The notes under the pieces are model-generated. The model was not told the DNA's origin. It saw only the letters and a list, made by a program, of their open reading frames with translations, and made no database searches. A stretch of 64,000 bases of DNA from Pseudocercospora fijiensis CIRAD86 (taxonomy: Eukaryota > Ascomycota > Dothideomycetes > Mycosphaerellales > Mycosphaerellaceae): positions 2,755,122 through 2,819,121 of the forward strand of contig NW_006921535.1 in assembly GCF_000340215.1 (NCBI RefSeq), read 5' to 3'. A program made the position numbers and the translations under genes. Of this stretch, positions 46,461 to 56,929 are shown in pieces (the stretch's first letter is position 1; every line of letters starts with the position of its first letter).

Positions 46461-46768
46461 TGTTGAGACTGATCGTCGATGTCGACAAGAGCAACAAGAG
46501 ACGACGCGCGAGGTTGAGAACGTGTTGTTGTGGTAGGCAGCAACCTTGAATGCGGCTCAACCCGGGATGCCTGAGGTTGGAAGCGCGGAATCCTTCCTGC
46601 CGAGTTCAGATGCTTCATTCTCGATGTTCGCGACCATCATTGTTTGCCTTCTCGCAAAGCACCTATTCATGCCTACACATTGACCATTTCAAGACCAGTT
46701 CCCGGATCGCCAACCGCGCACAACGTATCACCAGTCTCGACGCCGTCCTGCGGGCCTCACACCGCGAA
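46461..46768. promoter_or_regulatory. Divergent promoter of the Nej1-like and cactin genes
   Basis: A 308-bp gap between two start codons pointing apart, so both promoters and 5' leaders must lie here. The frame upstream of the cactin ATG is open back to 46550, but that part has no conserved sequence. No recognisable TATA box. Confidence 0.6.
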
Positions 46769-48478
46769 ATGTCACGCTCTACGATTCCCTGCAAGCGCTC
46801 CGCGGATGCTCAAGAAGCAGCATGGGTCGCAGATGAAGACAGATTTGTGCTACAGCAGGCAAAAAAGAAGGCAGCGATCCGGGTCAAAGGCGGACGAGCG
46901 CAGCCGGTAGATTGGCTGGCTGTCACCTTGGCAGTCATTGATCCGGAACGCAATCCACTGGACGGTGAGATTGATGCGGACGATCTTGATCTTGTGGCCC
47001 CAGAGACTGTTTTTGAGGGCCTCGATGACGCGCAGTTGGCTGAGCTTGGGAAGGCCATCGACACATACATCACTCTGGAGTCAAGCAAGAGCAATCACGA
47101 ATACTGGAATGTATGTTTGTGCACGCATTGATGGATGCTATTCGCCCACTGATGCTGACAGATCGCTAGATGATGAAAACAATCTGCAACGACCGAAGAA
47201 AAACATCATCAGATGGGCAAAATGCAGCGCGGGCTGTCTCGTCAGTCGCGGCTGATTTAGACAAACTTTTAGGTCCCAAAACACTGGAAGAACTAGAGAA
47301 ACTGGAGAAGCAAATCCGCGCGAAGCTTGCATCAAATGAGCCAATTGATACCGACTACTGGGACCATCTGCTCAAGAGTTTGCTCACCTACAAGGCAAGG
47401 GCGAAGCTGCGCAAAGTCTCTGAATCCATTCTGGATGCACGCTCTGGAGCTTTGCGCAAGCAGCAAGCAGCGGAAGCCATAGCCCTCAAATCTCGTCTCG
47501 AAGCACGGCTTCAAAATCAGTCCAATACATTTAGTGGAGAATCATTGCAGAATCCCGCTGGTGCCAGCAACTTGGAGAGACATCCGTTAGACCCAGAGCC
47601 GCTTCTTCGTTTGCGCAGCGAGGACAAGTCACTTCCGTCTATGACCAGCGGAGAATTTGCGCAAAGCATCACCGAGGATAGACGTAAAATTCTGAAGGCA
47701 GGCTTTGTGCCCCATCGGAAGAGAGCCGGCGAGAATGGGTCAGAGCCTGTTGCCAAGCGATCTCGGACAGATGGTGGCGACTCCACTCAATCTGCCTTTG
47801 ACCGCGAAGTCGCACGTGGTCTTGGAGAGAACGAGGAGTTGTTCATTCAGGAGGAAGAAGTCGTCACGAAGAATAGAGCAGAGTGGGACCAGCAATATCG
47901 ACCACGTAAGCCCAAGTGCTTCAATCGAGTTTCGTTGGGCTATGAGTGGAACAAGTACAACCAGACACATTACGATCACGACAACCCGCCGCCCAAAGTG
48001 GTTCAAGGTTACAAGTTCAACATCTTCTATCCTGACCTCGTGGATAAGACAAAGGCACCCACATACCGAATCGAGCGAGAGAATGGAAGAAAACGTGGTC
48101 AGACTTTTGCACCTGCTGGCGAGGACGACACTTGCTTGATTCGCTTTGTTGCCGGAGCACCTTATGAAGACATCGCATTCCGTATCGTCGACAAGGAGTG
48201 GGACTACAGCGCCAAACGCGGGAGAGGCTTCAAAAGCAGCTTCGACAAGGTACGTGCTTTGGTCCCTTTCCAATGCTCCAGACGAAGGCCGCAGCTCCAG
48301 AAGTGTTCCTATCTTATGCATACGCACAACATCGTGTGACACTGCGGCGATGCTGAAACTGACGTTTCATCCAGGGCATTCTCCAACTTCACTTCCAATT
48401 TAAGAAGGTAAGGGGCTCGGCGAGTCTGACAGAGGCGTACCACTGACCACGTGATGGCAGATCTACTACAGGAAATGA
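46769..48478 (+). CDS. Cactin, spliceosome-associated protein, 490 aa, four exons
   Basis: Cactins associate with the late spliceosome in the nucleus and help splicing fidelity (known for animals and fission yeast Cay1). Exons 46769-47110, 47170-48249, 48375-48407 and 48461-48478; the introns are 59, 125 and 53 nt with GT-AG ends. The two tiny last exons supply the conserved C-terminus (GILQLHFQFKK, IYYRK) directly after GRGFKSSFDK. Domains: a middle helical region (about residues 20-200, including AIRVKGGRAQPVDWLAVTLAVIDPER and YWNMMKTICNDRR) and the C-terminal cactin domain (about 370-490: RPRKPKCFNRVSLGYEWNKYNQTHYDHDNPPPKVVQGYKFNIFYPDL, CLIRFVAGAPYEDIAFRIVDKEWDY). The upstream Arg/Ser-rich part seen in many cactins is absent. 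The start at 46769 is chosen because sequence before it is not family-like. Divergent from the Nej1-like gene. Confidence 0.92.
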
Positions 48479-50070
48479 GCATCTCAGCCACTGCGACGAC
48501 TGCTGAGCTACCATCGAGTTGGTTCTGAACGACTGCGGTCTGGAACACCTGCAGACCCGTACGACTGGATTGCGAAGCTGTCATTCGCTCTTTGGAGCCG
48601 ACGAGCAGTTGCGCAACCTGTCAATTGGAGGCTTGGTGGCCTATGAAATGAGAATGAACATTACACTTGTTGTACTCTCACTGCCCGTCCATTCGTTCCT
48701 GGCATTCACGTTCAATGGCTGCGCGCGAGTCAGGCCACAGCAGCTGTCAAAACATGCTGTGGCGCCGCAAAGCCAGCACTGTGCATCCTTGACCGCACAT
48801 CAGGGCTGGGATCAACAATGAATAGCGCACATCTGAGACACTTTGCTCGCACACCAGAGATCTTGCAAGCAGGGATCAGAACCAGACGCCAGCGGGAGGA
48901 GGCATAGTCCCGAACGGGATCCGACAGAAAGTGTGGCGCGAAAGGCAGAACGTCTTGCCCACCGCTGACCACCAGACCGAACGAAGTACCATTACGGATT
49001 ACAGCCGCCAGTGACCGGGCCTCAACCGCAAGAGGGGCTCTGCACCTTCGCTCTCATCGACCAGCTCAGGCCACGCAATCGTTGAGCAAACGCCAAATAT
49101 TCTGCTGTCCCTGCCAAGCATCGAGGGAGCATGACAAAAAGCTTCATGATGAAGCAGCTCCGTCCCTGGGCTGCCCGTGTCCGAGCGAACGTCTTTCCGG
49201 AGATCTTTGGATCTTGACCATTTCGACTGTCGCTTCTCGGGCCTGACATCCAGCGCCGCGCAGGCCCTGCACCACCAGTAGCAGATGATGCACCCTAGGT
49301 AATATGCACGCAGCCGTGGACGCTAAGGTGCTTGCGGGTGTTTCCCGTGCGTCTCAACCAACCATGTCCGCTTGTTGCTCCTCTCTTGCACTTCTCCTGT
49401 ACGACCACAGCTCATACCCTCACCAACGAGATGCTGTGTGCGTGAGTGCTGCCGTCCCAGCATCGGCAGACGCTGAGGCTTGTACCCGCATGCCGCATGG
49501 GCAGGGTGTCCTGGTACAGTGCGCATAGTCTGACAAAGACACCACTGCCCGCTGTCAAGGCACATCGTCAGTCGGTGTTTGCGCGCAGTAGAGAGGCATA
49601 GGCTCGCAGGCCAGGCCACAATGGCAACTCATCGGCAAGAGAGCTGAGTAGCCGAGAATAAGCCCATGCGAGTTGGCGTGCGTTGGCGCCAGCGTGCTCA
49701 AGCAAAGGGTGCATCCGTGACAATGCCTCTTTGGCCCACGCGCAAGATGCGACAAGGGCATTTTCCAAATATCTGCAGCATCGTAGGCACGTTCATTTCC
49801 TTTTGCACTTGACTCCTCATTCTGCTTTCGTAAGAGGGTAGTCATCTCAGAGCGTCGCAGCGACCGCGTCGAACTTGTTAAGGGTCACAGATGCCTACTT
49901 TTGAAGCATAGCCTCCCACGTCCCGTACCACACCGCTACTACACCACCTCTTCTAGCTTGCAACTGATCGCCGCCCGAGCTCCTACACCACCGACTTGGG
50001 AGCTGTTCCTTACATACTTCCGCCACCTGTCCCGCCCGCCCGGCCTAAGCATACCACGAGCACCACCCGC
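48479..50070. other. Long intergenic region, no gene supported
   Basis: About 1.6 kb of ordinary composition. Frames of up to about 100 codons occur on both strands, but none has a recognisable motif or credible splice partners. It includes the cactin terminator and presumably a long upstream region for the forkhead gene, as is common for fungal regulators. A C-rich pyrimidine tract lies at about 49890-50060, just before the forkhead start. Confidence 0.5.
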
Positions 50071-51713
50071 ATGGCCATGGAAGTCCACGCGACCACACTT
50101 CCCTTGAGGGATAATGAATCTATGACAGCGGCGTCTGGTGACGTTGGTGTAACAGAGTCACACGCCCAGCCCAGGCAGTCCCTTTCCTGTGACCATGAAT
50201 GGAGGGAGTTCTTACAGTCGCTTGGGCAAGACAATCAATCAACAACAACCATGAACTCGAACATGGATCTCACATACTTCGGTTACGACGACAACGCTCC
50301 CGCTAACTTCGGAGCTATGGAAGACGTCCCGCAACCAGATCCCCTTTCAGCAACATCCACGAATAGCTCCACTTCTTCAGTCAGCGAACCGAATGCCGCT
50401 CCGCAACCATTCCAACCAGCGTGGCCTATTGTGCCTGAGCACCAAACGATGTTCAACTGTGGGCCGATCGCTTATCAGCATCCGCCGTGGGTACCCGATC
50501 AGCAATTCGAGCCGCCAGCCAACCCCTTCGGATTTCAGAACGGCGATGGTCTCGGTATTCACATGCCACCCACTTCGAACCCCGTCGATTTACCGATTCA
50601 AATGCCCTACCAGAATGGCTTTATGGACCATCATTCTCCTCGAGAGGCACACGATGAATTTGGTGATCCGAGCTTCAATCGTGGCTGGCCACGGCATCAT
50701 GACATGCCTGCCGACGATTTGTTCTTCGATGAGGGTGAAGATGGTGGAGAGTCTGCTGACCCATGCTATGCGCAGCTATTGTACAAGTGTCTGAAGGAGG
50801 CTCCGAACTATACACTGTCGCTCCGCGAGCTGTATGAATGGGTTGCGCATCACAGCCACAAGGCGAAGGATCCTAAGAATCGCGGCTGGCAGAACAGCGT
50901 CAGACACAACCTCTCGATGAATGCTGTAAGGCTGTTCCCTCCGACCTTCTGCTACGGCGCTGACATTCCTAGGCTTTCATTCGCGTGCAGCCTGCGCCGG
51001 GCTCTGGGCAAAAGAAGGGCAGCCTTTGGCGATTGACTGACGAAGCTCTGCGTGAGGGTGTCATATCGACTACCCGCTACCGCAAAGACCCAAAGCGTCG
51101 ACCAGAACGCCGCGCTGTTCCCGCGCTGAATCGTCAAGTGTCGGGCGCCAAGGGCGGTCGAGCAACCAGAGATGCCAGCCGCTTGCGACAACAAGCAGCG
51201 CAGCAGCAGCGCTTCCATGGTCCTTTACATCATCATCGCTCCCGTCGCTCCGATCGTCACAGACATGGACCGGCATATAGTCCATACGGCGTCCGCTCCG
51301 CACCGCACTCACCTGTCGGCCAACCACACTTCATTCCACCCATGTCAACACCTCAACCACCATCCCACCCACCTAGCCCATACTTCAACATCGTGGAAGA
51401 CAACCAGATCCCCTTCGGCGACGAACTCACACCCACAGGCTTCGCATTACCAGGCCAGCAACCCCCTCCCCTCCCACAGAACTCGATCTATCCTTTCGAC
51501 GACTCCAATACGAAACCCTCTTCCGTCACAAGTTTCGAAATGTTACCTTTGGATCTTACTCAAACACAACTTTTCGGCGATCACGATCCCGAATTAGGTT
51601 TTGATCCTAACACACCTACACCAAGCCTCATGACTGAGGAAAGCTTCATGGCTGAGGAGAATGTTCCGCAGCTCATGTCTTGTGGTACGAGTAGAGAGAC
51701 TACGACATTTTGA
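50071..51713 (+). CDS. Forkhead-domain transcription factor, 531 aa, two exons
   Basis: DNA-binding regulator of the forkhead (winged-helix) class. Exons 50071-50925 and 50973-51713, joined over a 47-nt GT-AG intron that falls inside the recognition helix. Splicing gives the family signature NRGWQNSVRHNLSMNAAFIRV. The forkhead domain spans about residues 230-325: YAQLLYKCLKEAPNYTLSLRELYEWV, then the recognition helix, then GSLWRLTDEALREGV in wing 2. The N-terminal 230 residues and the C-terminal 200 are Pro/Gln/Ser-rich and acidic in places (DDLFFDEGEDGGES), as expected of activation regions. Start chosen at MAMEVHATT, which has good ATG context; the frame is open to 49996. The domain has YAQLLYKCLKEA where most forkheads have YSYA-MI--AI, so it is an atypical subgroup and I cannot name an orthologue. 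Confidence 0.88.
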
Positions 51714-52116
51714 TCATACTACCAAAAGAAAATGCCGCACGGCGCAAAGCTCTTGGCGGGGGAGGAAATGTACTGGATTGGAATGGAATGGAGTTTGCTT
51801 GATCTGTTTTGCTTTTTGCTTGGATGATGACGACGATTGCAACTGTTTGTCAGGGAAGTATGCGAAGAGCATCTGAAGCATGAGTGTTTGTACATTAGAG
51901 AGCATGAATTGAGAGCAATCAGAATCAAACACAAACTCATCGTCATCGTCTCTTTCTTCGTCTATGTACAATATGTAATCTTCTCTCGCTTCTATGTGCA
52001 TTGCATGTCTTCTAAGAAACCATCAGTGAAGTAAGACGACCTCTCACATCTCGGACGTACCTCATCCATTTGCTTGTCATGACTTTAGTCCCAACAGCGG
52101 CGAAGAATGTCCCCCT
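51714..52116. other. Intergenic, convergent; no gene seen
   Basis: Between the ends of the forkhead gene (plus) and the small secreted-protein gene (minus). AT-rich tracts near 51830-52000 and no convincing frame. Confidence 0.5.
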
Positions 52117-52718
52117 CTAGTACGCAGGGTCACCCAGCGCCGTGACGCTACCGTAGCAAGTACCATTATCACAATGACCGCTGGGCGTCAGCCAGCCCCA
52201 AAGTGCAATATCTTTCCCATTTGCGAAGACCTGTGTCACGTTGCCACTGACCGTGCCCAAGCATACGTTCGCAACGGTGTCGCATTTGATGTTAAATGGC
52301 AGAGGAGCCTTTCCAGCCAATTGAATTCCGCCATAAGCATGACCGTTCTGGACCCAGCCTGCGACCGAAGCCCTGCCAGCTGTGATTCATTAGACATGGA
52401 CGAGAGTTTTTTTATCATCCGGAAAATTTTTTTTTTTTGTGTTGATGCTTACTTACCAAAGCTGCTTCCGTCAGTCAAAAGATTCTCGATTTGTCCGCTG
52501 ACGGTGACGTTGCATTTGCTGAATTGGCTGTTGCATTGGGATTCGAGGAGGGCGGGGACACTGCCAACCAATGCTCCCACGGTGCCTGAGACGGTATTGG
52601 TGACGGGTGCAAGAGCACCGGTGACGCCGCCGAGGAGTCCATCTGGTGAAGGCACCGGTGTGGCCAAGGCAGTGAGGGCGAGAGCCATGAAGGCGATGAG
52701 TCCCACTGTCGAAGGCAT
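52117..52718 (-). CDS. Small secreted cysteine-containing protein, 174 aa, two exons
   Basis: Exon 52718-52457, a 77-nt intron with a GTAAGT donor (52456-52380), exon 52379-52117; the phase fits and gives 174 residues. A classic signal peptide starts at MPSTVGLIAFMALALTALA with likely cleavage near residue 20. The mature part begins with a Pro/Gly/Val-rich stretch (TPVPSPDGLLGGVTGALAPV), then a domain with six cysteines in three pairs (CNSQFSKC, CDTVANVC, CDNGTC) plus GWVQNGHAYGGIQLAGK and GWLTPSGHCDNGTCYGS. No catalytic motif and no membrane span after the signal. Size and cysteine content fit an effector-like or cell-wall protein; that is inference. The ATG 69 nt upstream would add a hydrophilic leader before the signal, so I start at 52718. 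Confidence 0.82.
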
Positions 52719-53404
52719 CTTGATTGACGGATGGAAAAGTGGCTGGAGCAAGACTTGCGAAAGGTCTTCTTGAAATGGAGTAACCAAGTGCCCTGTTCAT
52801 TGAATGTCGGTGTGGTTGCACACTATTATATCCTGCTTCTGGTTGTTCGATGCCACCACGAGTCTGGAGCATTCCAAATTCAAACGAAGCCACGATGTTC
52901 GGCGCTCAAGGCCTTCGTTCCGCGCATCGACTTGGCAGAACTCCTTTCCGAGTCTCGAAGTCGTCGATGACAGTCGAAATCACTGATGACAAGCAAAGGC
53001 GGCACGCCCATTATCGATACTCTGGATCGGTGGACAATGTGAGGGGGGTTTTGGCTGACAGCTGAGTCGGATCTGTGCAAATGAAGACGCGAGATGTATC
53101 GTGAAGCGAATGTGTGGCTAGAACAGTGTCGGAGGATTTGTGTCAGAGAAGTACCGAGCGTGATGACTTTTCGGGCGGTAATATAGAAGCGCATTGAGAG
53201 TCATACAACCATGCCCACGTGGCTGGCATGTAAGGCTGACTCGCAGCTAGATTTGATCGCAAGATCCGGGTCTCAGACTTCCGGGCCTGGACCGGAGTCG
53301 TGCCGCTGGATAGCCTTGTGTGAGCTTTTGAGCCTGGATTTAATGTGCGAGCGTACATCGGAGATCCGCAAGTTCTGGACGTTTGATTGAGAGACTGCAT
53401 TCTG
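52719..53404. other. Intergenic, no gene seen
   Basis: Lies upstream of the secreted-protein gene and downstream of the UstYa-like gene, both minus strand. Several frames of 60-104 codons overlap but show no motif. A long A/T run (about 52425-52440) lies inside the secreted-protein intron, not here. Confidence 0.5.
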
Positions 53405-54298
53405 TCATACCGCATCCTCTAGCCCATCATTGCCATCATCACAGTGACCAAACTGTTGGCCAAGTGTTTCCTGTCCGACTCTATCTCTGAAGCATGCAGA
53501 ATGTTCTGTAGCATAATCACGTAAAGCTGACCAGTCGCGGCACATATGTACTTGACCATCACCAGATTTGTGCTTCCCCTGAGTGTAGAGGGGAGTAATG
53601 TCTGCGTGACACATTATGAACTACAATAAAGCATTAGCTGAGAAAATGATTTAAGCAAAGCGAGTCACGGAAGAAGCCTGACCTGCCTAAAGTAGTCGAA
53701 GCAGTGGCGTGCATGCTGCACTGGCCAACTCAATGGCTTGCCCTCAAGACTTTCGAGGAATACTCGTCGCACGATTTTCAAGCAATGAAGCTGATGGTAG
53801 GACTCCAGGAGGTATAGTCCTTTGTCGGAATCATCCGGGAGAGACATGGACGCGGGCCAATGATTATTTTTGGCGAAAGCATGGTCCACTGCGATGTGTC
53901 CGTGAGCTGTATTGATCGCATCCCAAAGAAAGTCCCCTTCTGTGTCGTTCATCGAACTGTAAGGAGTGTTCCAGTGGAATATGACCGGCTTGCGAGGCAG
54001 ATCTGGAACAAGCGCTTGGAGGGACATTAGTGAGAAGTCGTGTGATTTGCCAATGGCGCATACCAATGTTTTGCGGTTTATACTCATTCTTACTGTCTGG
54101 TGAAGAGCTGTCCAGGTGCGGCTTGAACGGCTGCCACAGGATTCCTGCAAGAAGGATGGTGTTGACGAGAACCAGGACTGTGATGGCAATACCCTTCCAG
54201 TCCAAGCTTCGGCTTCGAGCACTTGCGCAGGACTTTTCCGAGTTCTCGGCGTCAACAAGCAAAAGATTTCGCTCCTCATCGGACTGCGAGCCCTCCAT
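53405..54298 (-). CDS. UstYa-like (DUF3328) membrane protein, 256 aa, three exons
   Basis: UstYa-family proteins act in fungal cyclic peptide and other secondary-metabolite pathways as oxidases/cyclases. Exons 54298-54064, 54002-53683 and 53620-53405; introns are 61 and 62 nt with CTAAT branch sites. The translated phases agree throughout. One transmembrane segment at residues 36-55 (GIAITVLVLVNTILLAGILW) follows a short cytosolic N-terminus. The lumenal domain carries both HxxHC motifs, HQLHC at 148-152 and HARHC at 175-179, the family hallmark thought to bind metal. The C-terminus (MCHADITPLY, HMCRDWSALRDYATEH) is also typical. A longer unspliced frame (to 54600) lacks the membrane segment and is rejected. 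No RiPP precursor, NRPS or PKS is visible within the window, so its partner is unknown. Confidence 0.87.
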
Positions 54299-55359
54299 TG
54301 CAGTGTTGGAGCTGTATCAGCTTGCAAAATCTGAGATTGTTTCCGGAAAGGTGTCAGGGGCTTCGGTGAGGGCGCGCAGAAATCTCTCAACGCTTCTCCG
54401 TCCAGTCGACATGAGTAGACCACACACATGGGAGCTGGTATCGCTTGATGGTGGCCACGGCCAGATCTAGATCGACGCACGCGGCACATGTTCCTATTGT
54501 ATTCCTGACATGGTTGTTGCCACGATGCTTCGCTTACGTTCGGTTTCGTTGAGTCATGATGGTCATGCATAGCATGCATAGATCGAAACATCAGTACCAC
54601 AGTTTTGTGCCAAGCTTCAGTTTCGGGCTTGGGGATGACTTCGTCTACTTCGAGATATTCTCATGATCGTGTTGATAGACTGGCGCATCTCTTCAGCAGT
54701 GGCCGTACTGGCAGCATTGATACATTGTCGAGTGTGTTGATGGAAGAAGAGATGAAGTCGAACAAAGCCGGTGAAGAGCCAGAGACTAGCACAGACCACT
54801 TCTAAATCGAGCGAGGGCGTTCTCTCTTTGGGACTAGCTCGAAAGCATCTGACACGCTTAGTGCGTCCATCGTCTTGCTTGTCTATAAAACACGTCTCCT
54901 AATATGTGGTTGTAATAATGCCTCAGCACAACCGATCTAAGCTTGAACACGAGCGCTGTCTGCATTGCAGCCTTCCCGTCCCCACTATGGCCGCCCCGAC
55001 GGGCCTCAAGCCTCAAGCCTCTCGCCTCAGCCAGCGGGACATGATATCTGACGGAGACACGCCAACCTGACGTCGGCAACTTCATGACATGGACGGCTCA
55101 TCAACGGCTCTCGATGCAGATATCATTGCACGATCTGGCTGTTCTGCGGCACGCTTCAGTTCTGGACAGCGCGATCGTCCACCCACAAAGGACCCATTCT
55201 TCGCATTGACTTCCAAAGCTCAGACGCCATGCTCGAGACTTTGAAGTGCCACGTGAAGTCCCTGCAACGACTCGATGGTGAGTATACATAGCAAGATGAA
55301 TGCTTGTATCTTCGTGCCATCGCAGTCAACCTTCTCCCCTCTCATTCCGGCAGGCAGAC
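54299..55359. other. Divergent intergenic region
   Basis: About 1 kb between the starts of the UstYa-like gene (minus) and the rhodopsin-domain gene (plus), holding both promoters. Short frames only. A GT-AG pair at about 55277-55325 could be a 5'-leader intron of the right-hand gene. A CCTCAAG repeat (CTCAAGCCTCAAGCCT) lies near 55005. Confidence 0.5.
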
Positions 55360-56696
55360 ATGTATTTCATCAACCCGGACAGCGTAATTACGCTCACAGT
55401 TCTTTTGACGGTCCTCGCAACATGTGCTGTCGCAGTACGGCTGTCACAAGTCAAAGGGTTGGACCAGAGATTTCAGGGAAAGACCGTCCTTCAGGGCTTT
55501 CATCTCGAGGACATTTTTTGTGTTCTCGCTCTGGTGAGTGATCCTTGAAAGGCCAAGAGCGTGGTAAAGCTGACAGGGACGGTACAGATCTTTCTCTTTC
55601 CATCATCTGTGATCATCATCTGGGGTATGTCTTTCACTCCATTCATGCCTGTTCCAATACTCAACACGATATAGGCGCTGCCAAAGGCTCAGTGGGCGGC
55701 CATTCCAGTCCAGATGATGTTCAGACATGGATCATGTCTGTCACGCCGGAGTGGGTAACATTGGCAAAGGTAGCTCTTCCCGCCTGTATAGAGAGCGCAG
55801 CAAGCTTACTTTATACAGGTCGTATGGGTCACGCTTTGGCTGCAGCCGATCATCATAGGATGTGCCAAGCTCGCCGTCCTCTTCCTATGCCGACGCATCT
55901 TCTCCTTCTCCAAGAGCTTCATGTATACGAGTCTTGCTGCGGTTGTCGTCGTGGTTGCATTCATGATCACGTTCACCTTCGGTCTCTTCTTTGATTGCGG
56001 GAGTGACATCGCGGCAAACTGGGGTTCCCTCTCCGAAATCGCTCAGAAATGTCCTTTCGGATTCATGCCGACGATTATCTACACGATCCTGGATGCTTGC
56101 CTGGACCTCTTCGTGCTCTTGCTTCCAATTCCATGGGTAGGATCATCTGACTTATTCTCACCGACGCACTGCTTATGCTTCGATAGGTCTTTCAACTGAA
56201 GATGCCTTTGGTCAAAAAGCTCTCGATCTGCGCTTGCTTCATGCTTGGAGCCATAGCGACTTCTGCTGCCTTCATTCGCATGGCCATCTTCATACAGACA
56301 GGCATTCCCTCAGGTAAGTAAGGTTGTTCGAAGTCGTCTGGAGATCAAGCTAAGATCAGTACAGCTGCACTCAACAAGGACTTCATCATGGGCGTTCCAA
56401 CGTATGACATCCTAGGCATCGTCAGCGCAGAAATGTTCTGGACCATGGTAGAGACAACAATAGCAATCATCGCAGTCTGTCTTCCAGCGATCCGAAAAGT
56501 TGCCTCGTTCACCGCTTTCGGCAAGTGGTGGCGACTCACCAGCGTCGGCCGCTACTATCACAGCAGAAGGTCTCGCAATCGCAGCCTGGCCACTCCTGAT
56601 CCTGAGCTCGGTATCAAGGGGACAGTTACATCCATGGATGTGCCATTCAAGCTGGAAATGGTTACCACGAGAGAAATGGGACACATGCCAGAGTGA
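55360..56696 (+). CDS. Fungal rhodopsin-domain (seven-helix) integral membrane protein, 360 aa, six exons
   Basis: Membrane protein of the large fungal rhodopsin-domain family, relatives of Pth11-type receptors without a CFEM domain; roles mostly unknown. Exons 55360-55533, 55588-55624, 55675-55769, 55819-56136, 56187-56313 and 56365-56696; five introns of 49-54 nt, all GT-AG with matching phase. Seven hydrophobic segments can be read: VITLTVLLTVLATCAVAVRL; CVLALIFLFPSSVIIIW; VVWVTLWLQPIIIGCAKLAVLF; LAAVVVVVAFMITFTFGLFF; ILDACLDLFVLLLPIPW; LSICACFMLGAIATSAAF; WTMVETTIAIIAVCLPAI. The pattern DCGSDIAANWGS between helices 4 and 5 and ETTIAIIAVCLPAIR in helix 7 are typical of the family. The tail is hydrophilic. 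It faces away from the UstYa-like gene. Confidence 0.9.
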
Positions 56697-56929
56697 ACAC
56701 CTGCGAGAAGTGTGGGAGCGAGAAAAGGAGTATCAGCTGAAGTTTATGGTTACCAATCGTGCAAATCTCTGGAAATGATGAATCTTGGTTGAATGAGATC
56801 TTATCGATGTATAGCTAGGACGAGTGTATGACTTTTCGATTGTAAGATGAACGGAACGACAACGGTGTGCACATGAACAGTTTGATACATTTCCAAGAAC
56901 CTGTACAGTCTTTTACAGTATATGCTACA

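Noticed and set aside
46550..46768. Upstream start for cactin at 46550
   Set aside because: The added 73 residues are not family-like and would fill most of the divergent promoter.
48479..50070. Several 60-100 codon frames as small genes
   Set aside because: They overlap on both strands, lack motifs and have no paired splice sites.
53665..54600. Unspliced 311-codon frame over the UstYa-like gene
   Set aside because: It lacks the membrane segment and the conserved C-terminus; the spliced model explains all parts with matching phases.
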